DNA from: an uncultured Pelagibacteraceae bacterium
GTDB taxonomy: Bacteria; Pseudomonadota; Alphaproteobacteria; Pelagibacterales; Pelagibacteraceae
Assembly: GCA_902572515.1 (NCBI GenBank)
Contig: CACGGJ010000010.1
Location: forward strand, 1 to 41,759
DNA: 41,759 nt
Reading direction: 5' to 3'
Shown: positions 15,309-25,325 of the stretch, piece by piece
Layout: each line of letters opens with the position of its first letter
Position numbering within the stretch: position 1 is the first letter of the stretch
Translations under genes and position numbers: made by a program
The notes under the pieces: generated by a model
Databases searched by the model: none
What the model saw: the letters and a program-made list of their open reading frames with translations, nothing else
Told to the model about the DNA's origin: nothing

Positions 15309-15809
15309 ATGAAAAAAAACTCATACTCCTATGATGATCTAATAACTTGTGGGAATGGTGATCTTTTTGGTCCTGGTAATGCAAAATTACCACTCCCGCC
15401 AATGCTTATGTTTGACAGAATAACTGAAATCAATGAAAATAATGGTACATTTAATAAGGGCTCTTTAAAAGCTGAATTAGATATTAAAGATGATCTTTGG
15501 TTTTTTGATTGTCATTTTAAAAAAGATCCGGTTATGCCAGGATGCTTAGGTTTAGATGCAATGTGGCAACTGGTAGGATTTTTTCTAGGTTGGCTAGGAA
15601 ATCCTGGAAAAGGAAGAGCTTTAGGAGTTGGTACTGTAAAATTTACTGGCGAAGTTTTACAGAGTGTAAAAAATGTAAGATATGAAATAGATATGAAGAA
15701 AATTATGTCTCCAGGAGGAACAACTGTTGGGCTTGCAAATGGAATTGTTCTTGCAGATAATAAAAAAATATATTCAGCTGAAAGTTTAAAAGTAGGGTTA
15801 TTTAAATAA
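15309..15809 (+). CDS. fabA: 3-hydroxydecanoyl-ACP dehydratase/isomerase
   Basis: Dehydrates 3-hydroxyacyl-ACP and isomerises the C10 trans-2 to cis-3 double bond, the branch point to unsaturated fatty acids. At 166 aa it aligns closely with E. coli FabA. The catalytic dyad is His69 in FFDCHF and Asp83 in [14 protein letters not shown] weak Shine-Dalgarno-like AAGGG lies nine bases before the ATG. The stop shares one base with the fabB start (TAATGAG). The irr<>fabA-fabB-fabI layout is conserved in alphaproteobacteria. The spacer with irr holds an Irr-like box, but whether fabA responds to it is unknown. Confidence 0.97.
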   Translation: MKKNSYSYDDLITCGNGDLFGPGNAKLPLPPMLMFDRITEINENNGTFNKGSLKAELDIKDDLWFFDCHFKKDPVMPGCLGLDAMWQLVGFFLGWLGNPGKGRALGVGTVKFTGEVLQSVKNVRYEIDMKKIMSPGGTTVGLANGIVLADNKKIYSAESLKVGLFK

Positions 15810-17020
15810 TGAGAAGAGTAGTTATTACAGGTTTAGGAGTTGTCTCTTGTTTAGGAAACAATCAAGAAGAAGTTCATCAGTCTTTATTAAATTCAAAATC
15901 AGGAATCTCTTTTGCAGAAGAATACAAAGAGCATAATTTAAAAAGTCATGTTCATGGTAAACCAAATATTAAACTAGAGGATCATATCGATAGGAAAACA
16001 ATAAGATTTATGGGTTCAGGTTCAGCTTATAATTATATAGCTATGAAGGAGGCTATTGAAGACTCAGGGTTAGAAGAAAATGAAGTGAGTAATTTTAAAA
16101 CTGGGATTGTAATGGGTTCCGGTGGCCCATCAATTGAAAACGTAATACTTGCAGCAGACAAAACTAGAGCTAAAACTCCAAAACTAATGGGGCCCTTTAT
16201 TGTTCCAAGAACAATGGCTAGTACTGCCTCAGCAACACTTGCAGTACCATTTAAAATTAAAGGAACCAACTACACTATGAGTTCTGCATGTGCAACAAGT
16301 GGACACTGTATTGGTAATTCAATGGAATTAATTCAAATGGGCAAACAAGATGTTGTTTTTGCAGGTGGAAGTGAAGAAGTTCATTGGGCAATGACGGCAA
16401 TGTTTGATGCAATGACTGCTTTATCATCAAAATATAATGATGCACCTGAAACAGCATCAAGAGCATATGACAAAACAAGAGATGGTTTTGTAATTGCAGG
16501 TGGTGCAGGTGTGCTAGTGCTTGAGGAATACGAACATGCTAAAGCGAGAGGTGCTAAAATATACGCAGAATTAACTGGTTATGGAGCAACTTCAGATGGA
16601 TACGATATGGTAGCTCCATCTGGTGAAGGAGCTGTAAGATGTATGCAAATGGCAATGTCTACTGCTAAAAATAAAATTGATTATATTAATACACATGGAA
16701 CTTCTACTCCAGTTGGAGATATTACAGAACTAAATGCTGTTAAAAATACTTTTGGAGACAATATTCCAAAAATTAGTTCAACAAAATCTTTATCAGGACA
16801 TCCACTAGGTGCTGCTTCGGTTCATGAAGCAATCTATTGTTTAATAATGATGAAAAATAATTTCATTGCTGGCTCTGCAAACATTAGTGAGATGGATGAA
16901 GAAGCTAAAAAATTTCCAATAGTTTCAAAAACTGAAACTGGTGCAACTTTAAATACAGTAATGTCTAATAGTTTTGGTTTCGGTGGAACTAACGCTGCTT
17001 TAATTTTTGAAAAGGTTTAA
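15809..17020 (+). CDS. fabB: 3-oxoacyl-ACP synthase I
   Basis: Condensing enzyme that extends acyl-ACP with malonyl-ACP and is needed to elongate the cis-unsaturated intermediate made by FabA. The Cys-His-His triad is intact: Cys161 in [10 protein letters not shown], His296 in [12 protein letters not shown], and His331 in SGHPLGAAS, nearly the E. coli FabB numbering. The 403-aa length and the C-terminal [15 protein letters not shown] are typical. It is coupled to fabA at its start, and fabI follows after three bases. Confidence 0.97.
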   Translation: MRRVVITGLGVVSCLGNNQEEVHQSLLNSKSGISFAEEYKEHNLKSHVHGKPNIKLEDHIDRKTIRFMGSGSAYNYIAMKEAIEDSGLEENEVSNFKTGIVMGSGGPSIENVILAADKTRAKTPKLMGPFIVPRTMASTASATLAVPFKIKGTNYTMSSACATSGHCIGNSMELIQMGKQDVVFAGGSEEVHWAMTAMFDAMTALSSKYNDAPETASRAYDKTRDGFVIAGGAGVLVLEEYEHAKARGAKIYAELTGYGATSDGYDMVAPSGEGAVRCMQMAMSTAKNKIDYINTHGTSTPVGDITELNAVKNTFGDNIPKISSTKSLSGHPLGAASVHEAIYCLIMMKNNFIAGSANISEMDEEAKKFPIVSKTETGATLNTVMSNSFGFGGTNAALIFEKV

Positions 17021-17023
17021 TTT

Positions 17024-17809
17024 ATGAGTTTAATGAAAGGTAAAAAAGGATTAATCATGGGTGTCGCTAATGAACGATCTATTGCCTGGGGTATTTCTCA
17101 AAAACTTGCAGAGGCCGGAGCTGAGCTAGCATTTACATATTTAGGTGACGCTCTTAAAAAAAGAGTAGTTCCTTTAGCAGAAAAATTAAATTCAAACGTT
17201 ACATTTAGTTGTGATGTTGAAAAAAAAGAAGAAGTTGTAAAATTATTTGAAGATATCAAATCCCAATGGGGTGAAATTGATTTTGTCGTTCATGCAGTTG
17301 CTTTTTCAGATAAATCAGAGTTATCAGGCGAGTACTTAAATACTTCAAGAGAAAATTTTTTAAGAAGTATGTTAATTTCTTGTTTTTCATTTACTGAAGT
17401 GGCAAAAGAAGCTTCAAAGGTAATGAAACAAGGTGGAAGTTTATTAACTTTAACTTACGAGTCTACTAAAGCAATTCCAAATTATAACGTAATGGGTGTT
17501 TGTAAATCAGCTCTTGAGGCAAGTGTTAAGTATTTAGCAAGAGATTTAGGAGCCAGAGGTATGAGAGTAAATGCAATAAGTGCAGGCCCTATCAAAACAT
17601 TAGCTGCATCTGCAATTGGTGATGCAAAATTCCTGTACAAATGGAATGAAGATCATTCTTTTCTAAAGAGAAATGTGGATATTCATGATGTTGGAAATTC
17701 AGCATTATACCTACTTAGTGATCTTGCAAACGGAGTTACTGGTGAAATTCACTACGTAGATGCTGGATATAATAAAGTTGGGATGCCTGATCCAAAGAAC
17801 ATATCTTAA
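17024..17809 (+). CDS. fabI: Enoyl-ACP reductase (NADH)
   Basis: Short-chain-dehydrogenase-like enzyme that reduces the enoyl-ACP double bond, completing each elongation cycle. The cofactor segment GVANERSIAWGISQKLAEAG at the N-terminus is diagnostic of FabI. The catalytic Tyr154-x6-Lys161 pair lies in YNVMGVCK, and substrate-loop residues AISAGPIKTLAAS follow. Length is 261 aa. An in-frame ATG three codons in (17033) is possible. It ends the fab operon; a weak stem-loop follows at 17835-17861. Confidence 0.97.
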   Translation: MSLMKGKKGLIMGVANERSIAWGISQKLAEAGAELAFTYLGDALKKRVVPLAEKLNSNVTFSCDVEKKEEVVKLFEDIKSQWGEIDFVVHAVAFSDKSELSGEYLNTSRENFLRSMLISCFSFTEVAKEASKVMKQGGSLLTLTYESTKAIPNYNVMGVCKSALEASVKYLARDLGARGMRVNAISAGPIKTLAASAIGDAKFLYKWNEDHSFLKRNVDIHDVGNSALYLLSDLANGVTGEIHYVDAGYNKVGMPDPKNIS

Positions 17810-17812
17810 TAC

Positions 17813-17861
17813 ATTTTGAAATTTACTCAAAATATTATCTATCGAGATAAAATCATTTTTT
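17813..17861 (+). terminator. Weak terminator-like structures after fabI
   Basis: In the 43-base spacer to the convergent FkbM gene there are two AT-rich stems: ATTTTGA/TCAAAAT (17813-17819 and 17827-17833) and TTATCT/AGATAA (17835-17840 and 17845-17850), followed by six T at 17856-17861. Stems are short and AT-only, so the call is tentative. Confidence 0.3.
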
Positions 17862-18689
17862 AAATAAATTTAAGAATCTCTTTTTCAGCATTTTAATTAG
17901 GGATGGATAGAGATTTCTTAAGTGATAACGTAGTCCCTGTCTGTGTGTATTGAGATTATATTTTATCGCAGGAAGGTAAATTTGTTCATTAAGATTACAG
18001 TGAATATCTATCCATCCCAATCCATTATTTAAAAAAAACGGTAAAATTGAGTCTTTATCATAAAATCCACCAGGAATATCTGACCCATAAGGGCCTGAGG
18101 AATAAGTTTTAAAATCAATTATTTTTTTTATAGAATTTTTATCTAAAATTTCTACATCATTAAGTTTTTTTAAATCACCTCCTTTTAAAAATTTAAAAGA
18201 TTTATAAGGTGAAAATAATATCTGTTTTATTACCTCCTCAGAATGACACTCAGCACTTAGATTTATTGGAAAAATTTTATTTTCAAATAAATCTTTTAAA
18301 ACAAAAAAGTCGCAACCTTCAATATCTATTTTTATGTACTCAACCTCAGAAATCTTAAACATTTCTAAGTATTTTTTTATTAAGGAGCTTAATTTTTGAG
18401 ATTTAACAGTTACTTTTTCGTATTGTTTTATATTTTTTTTAGGATGTAAGGTGCTTTCAAGATTGTTTGTTTTTAAGATAAAAAAATCTGTTTCTTTTAT
18501 TTTTTCATCGTTGGTTAATGCAACATTTTCAATAAACAACTTTCTATTCTTTATAAGAGGTTCATAGTCTGCTATCAATTTGTCGCAAAGTTCTTTATTT
18601 GCATCAATACCAACTACAATATCAGCTTTATTAAAGAAATAATTGAAATTTTGTCCTATATTGCAGCCAATATCAAAAATTATCTTCAA
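17853..18689 (-). CDS. FkbM-family SAM-dependent methyltransferase
   Basis: A 278-aa protein starting directly with the SAM-binding motif IIFDIGCNIGQNF, then VVGIDANKELCDKL, KLFIENVALTND and EVEYIKIDIEGCDFFVLKDLF. These are the conserved blocks of FkbM-type O-methyltransferases, which act on sugars, polyketides or other small molecules. The substrate is not deducible. The C-terminal hundred residues (from about 190) are not recognised and end in a Lys/Phe-rich tail. It lies four bases downstream of pnp on the same strand and is convergent with fabI. Such genes are usually found in surface-polysaccharide clusters, so it is the clearest accessory gene in the window, possibly acquired by transfer. 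Confidence 0.85.
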   Translation of the reverse strand: MKIIFDIGCNIGQNFNYFFNKADIVVGIDANKELCDKLIADYEPLIKNRKLFIENVALTNDEKIKETDFFILKTNNLESTLHPKKNIKQYEKVTVKSQKLSSLIKKYLEMFKISEVEYIKIDIEGCDFFVLKDLFENKIFPINLSAECHSEEVIKQILFSPYKSFKFLKGGDLKKLNDVEILDKNSIKKIIDFKTYSSGPYGSDIPGGFYDKDSILPFFLNNGLGWIDIHCNLNEQIYLPAIKYNLNTHRQGLRYHLRNLYPSLIKMLKKRFLNLFKK

Positions 18690-18693
18690 AAAA

Positions 18694-20766
18694 TTATTCC
18701 ATAGCTTGTTTCATAGAAAGTTTAACTTTACCTCTATCGAAACCAATCACTTTAACTTTTACTTCGTCACCTTCTTTGACAACGTCAGTAACTTTAGCTA
18801 CTCTTTTATCTGCTAGTTCTGAGATATGAACTAGTCCATCCTGTTTTCCTAAGAAATTAACAAATGCACCAAACTCCATAATCTTCATTACTTTACCTGA
18901 ATAAATTTTGTTTAATTCAGCTTTTGCAGTGATGTCTTTAATCATTTGCATTGCGATGTTTCTAGACTCTTCATCTGGAGCAGCAACTGTTACCACACCT
19001 TCGTCATTTACATCTACTTTCGCACCTGATTTTTCAACTATCTCTCTGATTGTTGCACCACCTTTTCCAATTACGGCAGCAATGTCTTTTTTATCTACAT
19101 TGACCTGTTCCATTTTTGGAGTGTGTTTTCCAACATCAGATCTTGAAGCTGATAATGCTTTATTCATTTCACCTAAGATGTGAACTCTTCCATCTTTAGC
19201 TTGGCTTAACGCCTGCTCCATAATTTCAAATGTAATACCTGTAATTTTGATATCCATTTGAAGAGAGGTAATTCCATCTTTAGTTCCAGCAACTTTAAAG
19301 TCCATGTCACCAAGGTGATCTTCATCACCTAAAATATCTGATAGAACACTAAAATCATCACCTTCTTTAATTAATCCCATTGCAATACCTGCAACTGGCT
19401 CTTTTATTGGTACTCCAGCATCCATTAACGCTAAAGATGTTCCACAAACGGTAGCCATTGAAGAAGAGCCATTAGACTCAGTAATCTCTGAAACTACTCT
19501 AAAAGTATATGGAAATGCTTCTTTTGTTGGTAATGAAGAATTGATTGCTCTCCAAGCTAATTTTCCATGACCAATTTCTCTTCTGCCTGTTCCAATTCTT
19601 CCAGTTTCTCCTACTGAAAAAGGAGGAAAATTATAGTGAAGCATAAATCGTTCTCTTTGAAGACCATCTAAGCTTTCAATTCTCTGTTCATCATCAGATG
19701 TTCCTAATGTTGCAACTACTATTGCTTGAGTTTCACCTCTAGTAAACAATGCAGAACCATGTGCTCTTGGTAAAACACCCACTTCACATTCGATAGGTCT
19801 TACATCTGATAAACCTCTACCATCAATTCTATTTTTATTTTTTAGAATGTCTGTTCTAACAATTGATTTTTCAAGATTTTTTAACTGACTGTTAACATCA
19901 AGATCTGTGTAGTTTTCATCTTCCTCATAAAGCTTTTTAGCTTCATCAGTAATTTTTGAAATTTGATTTGATCTATCTTGTTTATCTCTAGTTGCAAAAG
20001 CTTTTTTAAGATCTTCTGTAAAAATTTCCTCAAGTTTTTTCTTAACTTCAGATAAATCTTTTTTCTCAACTGTCCACTCAGGTTTTCTACATTCTTTTGC
20101 AAGTTCCTCAATCATTTCAATCACTGGAACAAAACCTTCGTGACCAAATTTAACAGCATTTAACATTTCTTCCTCTGTTAAACCACTTGCTTCAGACTCA
20201 ACCATAAGCACAGCATCTTTTGTACCTGCTACAACTAAATCTAATTTTGATTTTTCTAACTCTGATTTAGATGGGTTTAAAACATATTTTCCATCTATAA
20301 AACCAACTCTAGAAGCACCTACAGGACCCATAAATGGCATTCCTGATATAGCCAAAGCTGCTGAAGATGCAGTGATTGATAAAATATCTGGCTCATTTTC
20401 TTTATCGTATGAAATTACCGTTGGTAATAACTGTACTTCATTTTTAAATTCATCTGGAAACAAAGGTCTGATTGGTCTGTCAATTAATCTAGAGATTAAT
20501 GTTTCGCTCTCAGTAGGTCTTGCTTCTCTTTTAAAATATCCACCTGGAATTTTTCCAGCTGCATAATATTTTTCTTGGTAATTTACAGATAATGGAAAAT
20601 AATCCATATCAGGATTTACTTTTTTTGCTCCTACTACTGTTGCTAGTACGACTGTCTCTCCACATGTTGCGATTATTGCACCGTCTGCCTGTCTTGCTAC
20701 TTTACCTGTTTCTAAACTTATCTTCTTTCCCGCTACTTCAATTTCCTTCTTGTATACTTTAAACAT
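18694..20766 (-). CDS. pnp: Polyribonucleotide nucleotidyltransferase (PNPase)
   Basis: Phosphorolytic 3'-5' exoribonuclease, trimeric, central to mRNA decay. The two RNase PH-like domains are clear: the first with [20 protein letters not shown] and [21 protein letters not shown], the second with [23 protein letters not shown] and [16 protein letters not shown] segments. A KH domain ([16 protein letters not shown]) and an S1 domain ([21 protein letters not shown]) follow. At 690 aa the length is standard. It follows rpsO by 53 bases, the usual rpsO-pnp order. Its leader contains a purine-rich GAAAC/GAAAT repeat and an overlapping out-of-frame mini-ORF, which may influence translation. PNPase autoregulation of its leader is known in E. 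coli; here it is only a possibility. Confidence 0.98.
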   Translation of the reverse strand: MFKVYKKEIEVAGKKISLETGKVARQADGAIIATCGETVVLATVVGAKKVNPDMDYFPLSVNYQEKYYAAGKIPGGYFKREARPTESETLISRLIDRPIRPLFPDEFKNEVQLLPTVISYDKENEPDILSITASSAALAISGMPFMGPVGASRVGFIDGKYVLNPSKSELEKSKLDLVVAGTKDAVLMVESEASGLTEEEMLNAVKFGHEGFVPVIEMIEELAKECRKPEWTVEKKDLSEVKKKLEEIFTEDLKKAFATRDKQDRSNQISKITDEAKKLYEEDENYTDLDVNSQLKNLEKSIVRTDILKNKNRIDGRGLSDVRPIECEVGVLPRAHGSALFTRGETQAIVVATLGTSDDEQRIESLDGLQRERFMLHYNFPPFSVGETGRIGTGRREIGHGKLAWRAINSSLPTKEAFPYTFRVVSEITESNGSSSMATVCGTSLALMDAGVPIKEPVAGIAMGLIKEGDDFSVLSDILGDEDHLGDMDFKVAGTKDGITSLQMDIKITGITFEIMEQALSQAKDGRVHILGEMNKALSASRSDVGKHTPKMEQVNVDKKDIAAVIGKGGATIREIVEKSGAKVDVNDEGVVTVAAPDEESRNIAMQMIKDITAKAELNKIYSGKVMKIMEFGAFVNFLGKQDGLVHISELADKRVAKVTDVVKEGDEVKVKVIGFDRGKVKLSMKQAME

Positions 20767-20777
20767 TTCATTTCCAT
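20733..20777 (-). other. Overlapping 14-codon upstream ORF at the pnp start
   Basis: On the minus strand an ATG at 20777 opens a 14-codon frame ([14 protein letters not shown]) that runs out of frame across the pnp ATG (20766) and stops at 20733 inside pnp. Two ATGs of this frame precede the pnp ATG within eleven bases. Translation from them would compete with or couple to pnp. It is visible in the sequence, but there is no evidence that it is translated. Confidence 0.25.
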
Positions 20778-20805
20778 TTCGTTTCGTTTCGTTCCATTCC
20801 GTTCT
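20767..20805 (-). repeat. Purine-rich pentanucleotide repeat in the pnp leader
   Basis: Read on the minus strand, the segment just before the pnp start is a run of degenerate five-base units: GGAAC, GAAAC, GAAAC, GAAAT, GGAAAT, GAAAT. It has no pyrimidine runs and would be largely unstructured in RNA. The repeat might serve as a ribosome standby or PNPase/ribosome-binding stretch, or may be simple slippage. Confidence 0.6.
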
Positions 20806-20819
20806 ATCTATCTTGACTT

Positions 20820-21068
20820 CTATTTTCTTAAATTCAATTTCGACAGTACATTTTTGTAAGAATCCATTTTATTTTTCTTTAGGTATTCTAACAATTTCTT
20901 TCTTCTATTTACCGCTCTCAACAATCCAACAGATGAATGCTTATCCTTTTTGAATTGCTTAATATGTTTAGAGAGAGTTTCAATTTTCTCTGTTAACAAA
21001 GCGATCTGTATCTCTGAAGATCCAGTATCTTTATCGTGCATTGCTAATTCTTGTGCCTTTTTGTTCAT
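20820..21068 (-). CDS. rpsO: 30S ribosomal protein S15 (uS15)
   Basis: Primary 16S rRNA-binding protein of the 30S platform. [16 protein letters not shown] and [31 protein letters not shown] are the S15 signature regions. At 82 aa it is a few residues shorter than the usual 88-89, with an N-terminus reduced to [14 protein letters not shown]. Purine-rich GGAAG lies eight bases before the ATG. It follows rbfA by only 12 bases; truB, which normally separates these two genes, is absent. Confidence 0.96.
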   Translation of the reverse strand: MNKKAQELAMHDKDTGSSEIQIALLTEKIETLSKHIKQFKKDKHSSVGLLRAVNRRKKLLEYLKKNKMDSYKNVLSKLNLRK

Positions 21069-21080
21069 GCCTCTTTCTTC

Positions 21081-21449
21081 CTATTTATTTGTTTGTTTTA
21101 TTAAGTTTTCTATTTTTTCTGCGTACTCAAAAGATTCATCTTTTCTAAAAAGTAATTTTGGTAAAAATTTCATAACCACTTTTTGTGATAAAATTTTTCT
21201 AATTAAAAATGAGTATTCCTTAAGAACACTAATTGTTTCCTCAGCATCTTTTCCACCCAATGGAAGAACATATGCTTTAGCAATTTTTAAATCAGGACTC
21301 ATTCTAACCTCAGTAACTGTTATAGTGTTTGTTTCTAAATTTGGCACCTTAGCCTCATTTCTTATAAAAATCATGCTTAAAGACTGCTTAATCATTTCAC
21401 CTACTCTTAACTGTCTTTGTGACACTGTTTTTCCTATTCTATCCGCCAT
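21081..21449 (-). CDS. rbfA: Ribosome-binding factor A
   Basis: Late 30S maturation factor with a KH-like fold. The protein (122 aa) shows RQLRVGEMIKQSLSMIFIRNE, the ITVTEVRMSPDLKIAKAYVLPLG core and LRKILSQKVVMKFLPKLLFRKDES, typical of RbfA. The start codon shares one base with the infB stop, giving direct coupling inside nusA-infB-rbfA-rpsO-pnp. Confidence 0.95.
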   Translation of the reverse strand: MADRIGKTVSQRQLRVGEMIKQSLSMIFIRNEAKVPNLETNTITVTEVRMSPDLKIAKAYVLPLGGKDAEETISVLKEYSFLIRKILSQKVVMKFLPKLLFRKDESFEYAEKIENLIKQTNK

Positions 21450-23668
21450 TAAATTGACCTCTCAGTAGATGTAACACTAAATGCTTCTATTGTGTCATTT
21501 TTTTGAAAATCCATATAATCTTTGACAGTTATTCCACATTCTTGACCATCCATTACCTGTTTAACTTGGTTTTTTTCTCTAAATATTGTTGAAACTTTTC
21601 CAGTATATATAATAGTACCATCTCTTATAATTCTTACATCTGAAGTACTATTAATTTCTCCATCAGTTACTTTTAAGCCAGCAACTTTACCTGCACCCGA
21701 AACTTTAAATATTTCTAAAATTTGTGCAGTACCAGTAATTTTTTCTTGTACATCGGGCGCCAATAATCCTGACATTCTTTGTTTAATGTAATCCAAAACC
21801 TCATAAATAATATTGTATGAGGATATTTTAATCTTCTCATTTTCAGCAAGTTTTTTGGCCTCTTTGCTCGGTTTAACATTGAAAGCTATTAATACTGCAT
21901 TTGAAGCTTTTGCTAATGTAACGTCTGTTTCTGTTACCATTCCAATATCTGCTAAAATTATTTTAGGTTTGACCTCATCATGCTTAATTTGACTAATTGC
22001 ATTTTTGATCGCTTCAGATGATCCGTGAACATCAGATTTAATAATTAAATTTAGTTCCTCTGTAGATTTATCTGAAAAAGCTGAGTCTTGAGTTGCAAAA
22101 GATAGTGGATTTTTTCCATCCTTACTCTCTTGTGCTCTATTTTCACTCAGTGTCTTGGCTTCTTTTTCTGTATTAAGAACAATAAAATCATCTCCAGCTT
22201 TTGCTGCACCATTTATTCCTAAAATTTCAACTGGAGTTGAAGGTGAGGCTTCATCAACATTTTGACCTTTGTCGTTAATTATAGCTCTAACTTTTCCCCA
22301 TTTTAAACCACTTACAAAAAAATCACCTCTTTTGAGTGTTCCAGTAGTAACAATTATATTTGCAACAGGACCTCTACCAACATCAATTTTGGATTCTAAA
22401 ACTATACCTGTAGCTTTAGACTCATAGTCTGTTTTAAGATCTAAAATCTCAGCTTGAAGAATTATAGACTCAACTAATTTATCTAAGTTTTGCTTTGATT
22501 TAGTTGAAATTTCAACCATTAAAGTATCTCCAGACAAATCTTCTGCAATTAGTTCATGTTCTAGCAGTTGATTTTTAATTTTCTGTGGATCTGCATCTGG
22601 TAAATCACATTTGTTTATAGCTACAACTATTGGAACATTTGCAGCTTTAGCATGTTTAATAGATTCAACAGTTTGAGGTTTGACTCCATCATCTGCAGCA
22701 ACCACTAAAACAACCACATCAGTTAATTTTGATCCTCTCGCTCTCATCTCTGTAAATGCAGCATGGCCTGGCGTATCAATAAATGTTAATTTATTATTTT
22801 GGCTTTCAATTTGATAAGCTCCAATATGTTGAGTTATTCCGCCAAATTCTCCTGAAACTACATTTGCACTTCTGAGCACATCTAGTACTGAGGTCTTACC
22901 ATGATCAACATGGCCCATAACAGTAACTATCGGTGGTCGATTTTTTAAATTTTCAGTTCTAGAAGCTTTTATTTTTTGAATTATTTCTTCAGCTTTCTCT
23001 TCTCTTATTGGATTATGACCAAATTCTTTAACTAAATATTCTGCAGTATCTGCTGCTAATGTTTGATTTATAGTTACAGTAACACCCATACTAAATAAGT
23101 GCTTAATTACATTGCTTGATTGTTCAGCCATTCTATTTGCAAGTTCTCTTACTGTGATTGCTTCAGGAATATTAACATCTCTTTTAATCGGCTTTAAATT
23201 TTCATTAGAATCGTCTTTTGTAGCATTTTTAATTTCTTTTTGTCTTGCTCTCTTGACTGATGCTAGACTTCTTTGTTTTGCATCAATCTCATCACTTAAA
23301 GCTCTTGATACAGTTAACTTTAATTCTCTCTTCTTTGTGCCTGCTTTTAAAGTTTTTCTATCTTTGTTTTCACTGTCCCCTTTAAGTCTTTTAGTGGCTC
23401 TTTGTTCTGCCAATTTTCTCTTCTCAAAATCATTTGTTATAGGTGGTGATTTAGGTTTGAATGGAGGTTTTAAAGGAGTTCCTCTGTTGAACGTTGAGGT
23501 TACTTTTGGTTTATCCGCGCTAGATCTAAACGATCCACCTCTACTTGAGAATTTTCCAGTTTGTTTTTCAATTACTACAGAATTTTTCCCCTGAGTTTTA
23601 GCAATCTCAATATTCTTGATTGATTTTTTGGCCGTGCCCGAAATTGTTAATTTTGTTTTTTTTTCCAT
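21449..23668 (-). CDS. infB: Translation initiation factor IF-2
   Basis: GTPase that brings fMet-tRNA to the 30S subunit. The N-terminal 170 residues are charged and low-complexity (many Lys, Arg, Ser) and shorter than in E. coli, giving 739 aa in all. An IF2N domain ([25 protein letters not shown]) precedes the G domain, with G1 GHVDHGKT from residue 252, G3 DTPGHAAF and G4 NKCD. Domains II-IV follow, ending with [22 protein letters not shown] and a short C-terminus. It lies ten bases downstream of nusA; the small ylxR gene often found between them in alphaproteobacteria is missing. Confidence 0.98.
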   Translation of the reverse strand: MEKKTKLTISGTAKKSIKNIEIAKTQGKNSVVIEKQTGKFSSRGGSFRSSADKPKVTSTFNRGTPLKPPFKPKSPPITNDFEKRKLAEQRATKRLKGDSENKDRKTLKAGTKKRELKLTVSRALSDEIDAKQRSLASVKRARQKEIKNATKDDSNENLKPIKRDVNIPEAITVRELANRMAEQSSNVIKHLFSMGVTVTINQTLAADTAEYLVKEFGHNPIREEKAEEIIQKIKASRTENLKNRPPIVTVMGHVDHGKTSVLDVLRSANVVSGEFGGITQHIGAYQIESQNNKLTFIDTPGHAAFTEMRARGSKLTDVVVLVVAADDGVKPQTVESIKHAKAANVPIVVAINKCDLPDADPQKIKNQLLEHELIAEDLSGDTLMVEISTKSKQNLDKLVESIILQAEILDLKTDYESKATGIVLESKIDVGRGPVANIIVTTGTLKRGDFFVSGLKWGKVRAIINDKGQNVDEASPSTPVEILGINGAAKAGDDFIVLNTEKEAKTLSENRAQESKDGKNPLSFATQDSAFSDKSTEELNLIIKSDVHGSSEAIKNAISQIKHDEVKPKIILADIGMVTETDVTLAKASNAVLIAFNVKPSKEAKKLAENEKIKISSYNIIYEVLDYIKQRMSGLLAPDVQEKITGTAQILEIFKVSGAGKVAGLKVTDGEINSTSDVRIIRDGTIIYTGKVSTIFREKNQVKQVMDGQECGITVKDYMDFQKNDTIEAFSVTSTERSI

Positions 23669-23678
23669 ACCTCATCAC

Positions 23679-25232
23679 TCAATCTTTATAAACGATGTTT
23701 CTAGCAGACATAATTAGTTCATCAGCTTCTTCTTTAGATAAAGCAAAATCTTCAAGATAACCTTGGATTTTCACTCTCTCGCCTTTTACCACATCATAAA
23801 CACCAATTAATTCATCAGATGCTAAGTCTGCAAAATCTTCTAAACTTAAAATTTTTTGTTCACCAAGTGTGACTAACATTCCTGGTGTTAATCCCTTTAA
23901 ATTAATCAAGGCATCTTCTAGACCTAATTCTTTAATTCTCTGAGAAATATCCTCTTGATCCTTTTCATGAAACTCTTTAGCTCTTTCTATCAATGCTTTA
24001 GCAGTATCTTCTTCTATACCTTCTATTTTCATTAAATTTTCAGCTGAACTATCTTTGATATCATCAATAGTTGAAAAACCTTCAGCAACAAGTAACTGAC
24101 CCAACGTTTCATCTAATTCTAAATTTTTTACAAAGTTCTCTGTTTTTTCTTTAAATTCTAATTGTCTTCGTTCAGAGTCTTCTGCATCTGTCATTATATT
24201 AATTTCATAATTTAAGAGTTTCGTCGCAAGTCTTACATTTTGACCTCTTCTTCCAATTGCTTTGCTTAAATTTTCTTCGGTAAGAATTACATCAAGTTTT
24301 TTTCTTTCACTATCAACGTTAACTCTTTGTACTTCAGCAGGAGATAAGGCATTTGAAACCAAAATAGCAGGGTCTTCTGACCAATTAACTATATCAATTT
24401 TCTCTCCCTGAAGTTCATTTACAACAGCTTGAACTCTTGAACCTCTCATACCTACACAAGCACCCACTGGATCTAGAGATGTATCAACTGCTTTAACACA
24501 TATTTTAGCTCTACTTCCAGGATCTCTTGAAGAAGATTTAATTTCAATTAAACCATCATAGATTTCAGGAACTTCTTGCACAAAAAGTTTTTCCATAAAC
24601 TTAGGATGAGCTCTAGATAGAAATATTTGTTGCCCTCTAGGTTCTCTTCTAACATCATAACAATAAGCTTTTATACGATCGCCTGCTTTAATGTTTTCAC
24701 GTGGGATCAATTCATTTTTTTGAATTATTGCTTCGGTTCTTCCTAGGTCAACAATTACATTTCCAAATTCTAATCTTTTAACAATTCCACTCAAAATTGT
24801 GTCTTTTTTATCGATAAAATCATTAAATTGTCTTTCTCTCTCAGCTTCTCTTACATTAAAACTAATTACCTGTTTTGCGGTTTGTGCGGCTATTCTTCCA
24901 AAATCAAATGATGGAAGTGGTTGTAAAACCTCGTCACCAACAGACTTGTCTTTGTTTAATTCATTTAAATTAATTGCGTCCTCTAATTTTATTTCTGTAT
25001 TTGCATTTTCAGGATTTTCAGAAATAACCAATTTTCTAAAAAGCTCAATATCTCCATTGTCTCTATTTATAGAAACTTTAATTTCATTTTCCTGTCCAAA
25101 TTTTGATTTTGCAGCTTTAGCAATACCTGTTTCCATAGAACTTATAATTAGTTCTTTATCAATTGATTTTTCTAAAGCTACAGCTTCAGCAATTCTCAAT
25201 AATTCAAGTTTATCTGCTCTTTTATTTAACAT
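23679..25232 (-). CDS. nusA: Transcription termination/antitermination factor NusA
   Basis: RNA polymerase-associated factor for pausing, termination and antitermination. From MLNKRADKLELLRIAEAVA the protein is 517 aa: N-terminal RNAP-binding domain with ISSMETGIAKAAKSKFG, S1 domain (SGIVKRLEFGNVIVDLGRTEAIIQ), KH1 (DPVGACVGMRGSRVQAVVNEL), KH2 (LSKAIGRRGQNVRLATKLL) and two C-terminal helix-hairpin-helix acidic repeats. The frame remains open 13 codons further upstream (to 25271), but those codons lie inside a terminator hairpin, so ATG 25232 with GGAG at 25244-25247 is preferred. rimP, the usual upstream neighbour, is absent. A possible promoter and attenuator lie in the leader. Confidence 0.96.
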   Translation of the reverse strand: MLNKRADKLELLRIAEAVALEKSIDKELIISSMETGIAKAAKSKFGQENEIKVSINRDNGDIELFRKLVISENPENANTEIKLEDAINLNELNKDKSVGDEVLQPLPSFDFGRIAAQTAKQVISFNVREAERERQFNDFIDKKDTILSGIVKRLEFGNVIVDLGRTEAIIQKNELIPRENIKAGDRIKAYCYDVRREPRGQQIFLSRAHPKFMEKLFVQEVPEIYDGLIEIKSSSRDPGSRAKICVKAVDTSLDPVGACVGMRGSRVQAVVNELQGEKIDIVNWSEDPAILVSNALSPAEVQRVNVDSERKKLDVILTEENLSKAIGRRGQNVRLATKLLNYEINIMTDAEDSERRQLEFKEKTENFVKNLELDETLGQLLVAEGFSTIDDIKDSSAENLMKIEGIEEDTAKALIERAKEFHEKDQEDISQRIKELGLEDALINLKGLTPGMLVTLGEQKILSLEDFADLASDELIGVYDVVKGERVKIQGYLEDFALSKEEADELIMSARNIVYKD

Positions 25233-25247
25233 AATTTTGTTTGCTCC

Positions 25248-25274
25248 AAAAAAAAATGGGCTAAAGCCCATTTT
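25248..25274 (-). terminator. Intrinsic terminator between metK and nusA, possible nusA attenuator
   Basis: On the minus strand AAAATGGGC (25266-25274), loop TTTA, GCCCATTTT (25253-25261), then the T run continues to 25248. This is a perfect 9-bp stem with GC base and nine T in all, a textbook intrinsic terminator. It ends only 15 bases before the nusA ATG and lies downstream of a plausible promoter, so it may end metK transcripts, attenuate nusA, or both. Confidence 0.85.
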
Positions 25275-25297
25275 GTAAAGTTCAATAATGTAGTTGC

Positions 25298-25325
25298 AAT
25301 ATAGTAAAGTTTTTTTTTAATTCAA
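25298..25325 (-). promoter_or_regulatory. Putative nusA promoter upstream of the leader terminator
   Basis: Minus strand: TTGAAT (25320-25325), 16-base spacer containing nine A, TATATT (25298-25303). Transcription would start near 25291 and run straight into the terminator before reaching nusA. The hexamers are good but AT-rich chance matches are common here. Confidence 0.4.

Noticed and set aside
20950..21468. 172-codon plus-strand frame opposite rbfA/rpsO
   Set aside because: It lies antisense to two well-identified genes, has no family motif and is the expected shadow of AT-rich coding DNA.
23112..23594. 160-codon plus-strand frame opposite infB
   Set aside because: Serine/leucine/phenylalanine-rich shadow of the lysine-rich IF-2 N-terminus, with no recognisable domain.
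25233..25271. 13-codon N-terminal extension of NusA
   Set aside because: The codons lie within the terminator hairpin, and NusA proteins begin close to the LNKRADKLELLRIAEAVA segment.
24799..25278. 159-codon plus-strand frame opposite nusA
   Set aside because: Antisense to the conserved NusA N-terminal and S1 region; composition is that of a shadow frame.
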